A DNA stretch of 64,000 bases from Thuidium tamariscinum (lineage: Eukaryota > Streptophyta > Bryopsida > Hypnales > Thuidiaceae), in NCBI GenBank assembly GCA_947034885.2, contig OX344756.2, positions 12,024,098 to 12,088,097 of the forward strand, written 5' to 3'. The position numbers and the translations under genes were made by a program. Under the pieces are notes generated by a model. That model had not been told where the DNA came from. It saw only the letters and a program-made list of their open reading frames with translations, and did not search any database. Positions 57,901 to 64,000 of the stretch are shown one piece after another (positions within the stretch are counted from its first letter, which is position 1; each line of letters opens with the position of its first letter).

Positions 57901-60900
57901 GTGTTCACTTGAGGACCTCCAAGGCGATTATCTGGACTCTCTTGGTGCGTTTCTCACACTTAAATCCTGACTCCTTTACTCAACTTTCCTATGAAAGGTT
58001 AGGTCCACTCTATTCTGTACCTGTCTGATGTCCTAGATTTGATTTTTTTCTGATTCTTGCGCGTTATGTAGACAGTGTTTATTGCGAACCCAATGTCATG
58101 GACGGGATTTAACCCTTAAGTGCTTGAACTAGAAATAGAAAGTCCTCTTTGTAAGCTTATCGCCCAGGATGGTAACTTCGATGAGTGTAAGCATACCGTT
58201 CAAATGTGTAGGGCAAGATTTCTTCTTTTTATTTAGGTAATTTGCCACTTTCTTGAAGCTTCCTAAATGATTCATTTCAAATCCTAAAGATATGGGGGTG
58301 TCCACTCTTGACCATACAGGCACTCGGGGAATAAACGTAAACCGTGCTAACATCTATATTCTTCAAGATAAAAACTAGAATCTCTACTGGGAAGCTTATC
58401 TCCGAAGATCTTGAGATAGTTTCGATGAAGCACGAGAGGCACTGCATTGAATTAGAAGCATTTGAGCTATGGTATTGATTGACAAACTTTTACAAGCATT
58501 ACCTTCGTGGTGCAGGAAACGAAGCTGGGGATAAAAGCATCGACTCCACACATCAAGAGGCAAAGGAAGCGGCAGACTTCCTTAACATGTTGCAAATTCC
58601 GGTGTGATTTGGATCTATTCACTTCTGATTTTGGTATTGGAATTGAATATGTGCCATCTTTGTCGGAACCTAGCAGAACAAGTCTTGTGACATGCTGTTA
58701 ATGAATGTTGAGGTATGTCATGGACGGAAATTACACTTCATCTAGAGGGCATTTTTAACTCCTGTCGACTACCGATTCACGTTCCTGTCATCATTCCTGT
58801 TGTTTGCTATAAGACCCAGCAGCTATCAGAAAGACTTACACGCATTAATCCTGTATTAAGGCTTGCAGAAACAGTACCCCGCCGGATGCCCATCCCGAGG
58901 CATTTTCTGCAGTCGAACACTGAGCTTGAAGACCATCACGACCATCGGCTATGACTTGGATTATACCCTAATCCACTATAATGTCAAGGTACAATGCACC
59001 ACTGCCTGTATCATAGCCTCTTGAAGGTTGAAATTAAAGCACTTGTGTCAGTTTTTTTCTTAGAAAGGTCTTTCAATTTCTATTGTTTAACAATGTGGTC
59101 TACGCATCAGCTGAAGCATGAGAATTTCTCGAGGTCTAATTTTAAATGAATTTCCTTCTATATGATTGAAGTGTGCTTCTTTTCTCTTTGAAAAAATAAA
59201 TTCATGCTTCGGATAACATTTTATTGGATAATAGCGGGCTTAATTGAGCAAAGACTGCTTCAACGAAACTACAGTTTTGGAGAAGGAAAACTGAGATAAA
59301 TTCTCCAGTATGCTTCAGCAGCTTAGTAGACAGAAAACTAGTATGCACGCATATAGTTTTAAGTGAGACACGAGTTGTCAGTACTTGAAGATTCAGTGTA
59401 AACTGATATCATGACAGGCATGGGAAGGTAGGGCTTACGAGTATGGATTAAAAAACCTCAATTTGCAGGGCTTTCCTACTGAAGGGCTTACATTCGATAA
59501 TCATCTGGTAAACATTCATTCATTGTTGCTGAAACTGCCATGTTGGTATCTTTGCTAATGGTGTATTGGTGTTAATTCCCGTTAATTAGAATACAGTTAG
59601 TAATGAAGGTCACCAGTGATAGCTCTAAACGGCTATTTCACTTCCGATGATATCACATTCATGTGGGGATACCATTTCAGTCATCTGATTGTTGCAACGA
59701 TAACACTCATATCATTGAGAGTTGAATAGGTCTGTGCCATTACGGCGAAATTTGATAAGTTCTACTAGGGTAAATAAAGTTGAACCTTATAATCAATGTG
59801 CTGAAAATATGAGATTGATGCAGCTCTAAACCTGCGTGTTGTATTCTTGTTCAGGTGATTAGGGGCCTCATTTTGGACAAAGAGAAAGGAAATCTAGTTA
59901 AAGCAGATCGGTTTGGCCATATTAAGCGCGCCATGCACGGAACAAAAATGCTTTCTACTCGTACAATCAGGTGTCTTTAATAAGAAATTTCTTCGCGATT
60001 ATTTTTGAGTATTCATCACACCAAAGATGGCATTGCAGATCATAGAGAAGATAATGCGTGATTTAGTTTGTAGAATTCTGGTTGATCAATCTTGCTTTGC
60101 AGCGGAATTCAGTAAGGCTTAGGTCATGAATCACATATGCGTACCATAAATGGTGCTTGAGTATGAGTTAAGTTTTTCAGTCCGTTCAGTTTTAAACCGA
60201 TCAATTTTGGAACTGGCACAAGAATAACTCAAGACGAGTCAAATGTCCAGTTTGAGAGTTTCTTCCACATTTGACATCATGTGTAGTTCATCGATATGAA
60301 ACAATTCAAGAACCACTGGTCTTCGAATGGCTACAAATCTGAGTGGAGGTTTCATTCAAGCAGGTACGGCATAAAATTGATGTTTGTGGATTACGAATTT
60401 ACATACTGATGGGTGTTTTCATGTGATATCAGCAAGGTTTACGGGGACGTATTGGTAGATTTGCGTGATGAATATCGCTGGGAGTTCCTTAACACACTCT
60501 TCTCCATATCTAAAGCTGTTCTATACATGCAGGTACCTCTAAGGACCTTGTAATCCCTGACAATACTTGTCTTGATTTGTCCTTCTAATTGATCTACTAT
60601 ATTTCATGCTGAGCAATGCGTAAGAATGATGCAAGGGTATGATGGCATCGCAATTGAGAGGTCAAGTTTCTTAACCATGTGCATTGTTGGATGAATGCTT
60701 AAGTTGGTGGCGAGGCTTGATAAGGGTCAATTTCCACCCTCCCTGGTCAAACTGAACTACAAATCTCTTTATGCGGTAATCATCTCATTTATATAATCTG
60801 CCGGGTTTTTAAAAAAAAAAGTAATAGATTTAAAGGGATACGAAAATTCAAGCTTGTCTATTAAGCCTACTTAATTTTCGATGTGTTTATTTGGTCTTTT

Positions 60901-63900
60901 CTAGCACATAATGTAGTTATTTCCCTACTGCACCCAGGCGGTCGCAAAGGCATTGTTTAAAGCTCACATCGAGGGGAAACTCAAGGTACTTTCTCAGGAC
61001 AATTTCAAGCTAGAAAATTACTTTGATTTCGGTCTACAGTCGAGTCAGAAAAGTATTGTCTAAGATGTGCAGTATTGATTTTATTTATTTATCAGACGCC
61101 CTCGCTTCTGAAGAGGTTTAATGATATCTAATCTTAAAATCCTGAATTGTTTCATTGAGGGAAGCGGATCTTGAGAATCTGATGCTTCAATGGTTCTAAT
61201 GTAGGCGGACATTTACAATAAGCCAGATAAGTATGTTGAACTCGACGAAGAGCTACCGGCAACCCTCCTTGATCAGAAGGACGTAAGTTATCCGAATTAA
61301 TTTCCCATTTTGTTACAAAAACAATACTTCTGGATTGAGGTCAAAGTTGTAATGGGAAGATTCTCAGTGTCCTTAAATTTTCCTGTTGTCGCTCCGTAGG
61401 CAGGAAAACGGCTTCTACTGATCACCAACTCGGATTACCAATACACTAACAAGATGATGAACTATGCCTTCAACCCATTTCTGCCCGAGGGAATGACTTG
61501 GCGGAATCTCTTTGATTTGGTATCTATCGTTTGAAATATAATTTCTCAGCTTCTTATTCCGTTTTTCCCAGTGTGGTTGCATATTCCGTAATTTCCCAGT
61601 TTACATATTATCTCGTGGTTGGCAAACACCTTCATCTCTTTGTAGGTAGTTGTATCTGCCAGAAAGCCTGAGTTTTTCCAGAGATCAAGCCCCCTTTACG
61701 AGATTGTTACTGTGGATGGTCTTATGCGTCCTTGCTACGAACCTAAAGCAGGTTCATATTCGAAACCTCTTCAGGAGAAGTTCACCTCACTGAACCATCA
61801 TCATCAAATCAAGACTTTGCTTGTTCATCTTGAAAAGAATGGATTATGATCCTTGCATTTCCATTCTCGTTGTAGATTTTGGCCTATTGAACTTGCCAGT
61901 AACATATGGGGTAACCTCCAGTTCAAGCATATGGGAACGTCAAAATTATGTATGGTAGATTCTGTCAAAAACGAATAGTCTGAGTTTATGACGTTTTTGA
62001 GGTGTTCATGTTTCACTGTTGTGACAGGCGGATTATACTGCGGAGGAAGTGCTTTTATGGTGGAGAAGGCTCTGGGCGCTTATGGAGGAGAAATACTCTA
62101 TGTTGGTGATCATATATTCACAGATGTTAGTCAGTCGAAAGTCAACCTCAAATGGCGAACAGCGCTTATCTGCCGCGAATTGGAGAGAGAGGTTGTTTCT
62201 AGTGGCAAAACTGTTTTATTAGTTGAGACTGGTTCAAGAAACGAAAGTATCATTCTGGACGTTAAGTTTTGTGTGGTTGAAGACTGTAGCCAACTGTGTG
62301 GCTTATAAAAACATTCCAATTTATTGGGAATGATGCCAACTTCCTTTCAAATATTTGGTCTCTGGACGTACTTTATTTCATGATTGCATATCCATTACCA
62401 TTGTGAATTCATGGGGTCTGTTAAGTGTGATATGATGTGATGTGATGCTGAGCCAAGCAAGCACAGTGCTGCAGGTTAGGGCCATGGCTCGTGGAAGGAG
62501 TCATCGAGCGAAACTACTAGACTTCATGAACAAAAAGGAGGTTGTTGGAGATGTGTTTAACCAGTTGCGGCTAGCGATGCTGCGACGCAGTCATAGCCGA
62601 CCAGCTCAGGTCTTCTCCTCATCTTTCTCTGTTCAAATCATCTGCCGATGCGGAAAAGCACCTTTCAAGCTGGCATTTGATTTCTCCTCAACCAACCATC
62701 TGCTCTGAAGTCCTTAATAAGACACAGTACTTTTTCAACAGTGAGGGAAATTTTGTGCTTTGCTGTTAAGCAATTTTCAGTAAAATTAGACACTGTGGGA
62801 GCTTTTAGGCATCATAAACAGAAAATGTGATTGATTTGAAAACATGCAACGATTTTGAAATGTGTAGACAGCAGCCGCAACAGTAGTTGATGCGAGCAAA
62901 ATGGAGGATAAAATGCGGAAGGTACTGAACCTATTGAGAAAGTTGGACGAAAGAATTGCACCAATGGTGGAGACCGATGGAGAGCACTTTAGTGCGAAGT
63001 AATTTTTCACAACCTGAGCATTTTTTCCATTTTTTTCTATCTCATATTTCTGGGTACATAATCTTGTCTGAGGTTCTTCTGCTCACAGATGAGCCTCCAA
63101 GTGTAATTTTAACAACACGGAATCACTCAATAGCTGTCCTTTGGTTGTAGAATGCAACATGACGAATGTTGTTGTTGACTTTCTTGTGACATTCGTAGCT
63201 GGATGTATTAGATTTTGTACAAAACTAACAAGCTTCTAATGGCCTTACGTGTAATTATTTGTTGGGTTGAATCAGGTGGGGCTACCTATCACGAGCAGGA
63301 GTGTGGGATAAGAGCCACCTTACTCGACAGATAGAAAAGTAGGTAACGATATTCCAATTCCAAACTGCACGATTGAAAGCAGTTACAAACATCAGCTGAA
63401 TGATCATCTGCGTGCTTCCTCACTGCCTTACTGCTTGGAAGATAACTGCACATAGTTAGACACAATATTAGGGCAACTATACAGCAAAGGATTCAAAGGG
63501 GAAGAATACAGCAAAAAATTTACAGGTGCAAGCGAAGTGTAAGAATTAGGTTCAACAATCAATATTGCGGTCTTCAATTCATTAACTCTGTAGAAATGCA
63601 ACGTTCCAGTTCTGCCTCATTGAAGAAATCCTCTCTTGAATGTTCTGCAGGTATGCTGATGTGTACACATCACGGGTTGCCAACTTTGGCAGTTACTCGC
63701 CCTTCGTGTGCTTCCAGTCGCAAGCTCAAGTATGATTCGACCCTTCTCTCTGCCTTCTCTCTATGCAGCTCCAATTCAGATTCAAAACTGTTAAAAGTGC
63801 ATCGAGCCATGTGCACTTATTTCTTCCTTATTATCCCATTCAACCTAAGGTTGAGGCACCAGTAGCCGACCATTTAAGCAATTTCAGAGCAGAGTTTGCA

Positions 63901-63933
63901 CAGTATGAGGTGGTGGGAATTTTTCCCATGTAG
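54974..63933 (+). CDS. HAD-IG family 5'-nucleotidase with long N-terminal extension
   Basis: HAD-superfamily phosphatase of the cN-II-like IG family, expected to dephosphorylate purine nucleotides with Mg2+. About 20 exons: 54974-55949, 56291-56395, 56949-57164, 57711-57944, 58516-58601, 58869-58988, 59418-59507, 59855-59970, 60433-60532, 60704-60775, 60938-60985, 61205-61282, 61400-61519, 61646-61751, 62028-62191, 62475-62609, 62868-62998, 63276-63338, 63651-63729, 63850-63933. These sum to 3123 nt in frame, or 1040 residues. The catalytic half begins IFCSRTLSLK (551) and has all four HAD motifs: nucleophile YDLDYTL (Asp568, Asp570), LLITNSD (Thr756), SARKPEFF (Lys794) and YVGDHIFTDV (Asp850, Asp855). 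It resembles Arabidopsis At1g75210, which is about 640 residues. The first 540 residues are Ser/Arg/Pro-rich, disordered and unrecognised. Start codon (54974 or 55049), exon 1 donor and last exon are tentative; without the last intron the stop is at 63733-63735. Confidence 0.9.
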
Positions 63934-64000
63934 GAAGATAAGAAATATGGGGATAGAAAAAATTTCAGAATTTTATTTCTAAAACTGAATTTACAGTGAA
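63934..64000. other. 3' flank of nucleotidase gene
   Basis: AT-rich sequence to the window end; no signal identified. Confidence 0.3.

Noticed and set aside
1-64000. CRISPR arrays, operons or bacterial defence systems
   Set aside because: Gene structure with GT-AG introns is eukaryotic; tandem arrays found have no spacer pattern and no associated nuclease genes.

Overview
This window is nuclear DNA of a land plant. Three genes with canonical GT-AG introns (an alpha-expansin, a plant copper amine oxidase and a plant-type HAD 5'-nucleotidase) sit in AT-rich, repeat-filled intergenic DNA, and nothing looks bacterial or organellar. Short introns and the protein types suggest a bryophyte, perhaps a liverwort, but that is inference.

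Layout. 1-9.6 kb is repeat-rich, with several small transposons and one nested insertion at 7.1-7.9 kb. 9.78-11.09 kb (+) is a two-exon alpha-expansin. 11.3-38.9 kb is almost free of host genes. It holds a pogo-like DNA transposon with a decayed transposase (18.26-20.74 kb), a 1.08 kb giant hairpin (13.07-14.15 kb), tandem repeats and many MITE copies. 39.46-47.43 kb (+) is a 13-exon copper amine oxidase ending in a peroxisomal signal. 48.35-49.38 kb (-) is an intact Copia-gag-like ORF with a very long polyglutamine tail, preceded by a 51-bp tandem array and a small transposon. 50.3-53.9 kb is repeat-rich again. 54.97-63.93 kb (+) is a roughly 20-exon HAD-IG 5'-nucleotidase with an unusually long disordered N-terminal region.

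I derived all exon coordinates by hand from splice consensus, reading-frame continuity and family conservation. The three host genes are functionally unrelated (wall loosening, peroxisomal amine oxidation, nucleotide dephosphorylation), and nothing suggests co-regulation. No rRNA, tRNA or CRISPR was recognised.

The most distinctive content is the transposon record. At least nine short repeat families can be separated by their termini and target-site duplications. Families are lettered here: A = GGGT termini with 4-bp TTNN duplications; B = TTAA-flanked CCCT termini; C = GGGTGAAYTG termini; D = dispersed, no clear termini; E = TGCTAG termini; F = TGGAAACACCC termini. Unlettered groups are TA-flanked GGGGTAGTCAC, TTA-flanked PIF-like, CACTA-like and pogo-like elements.
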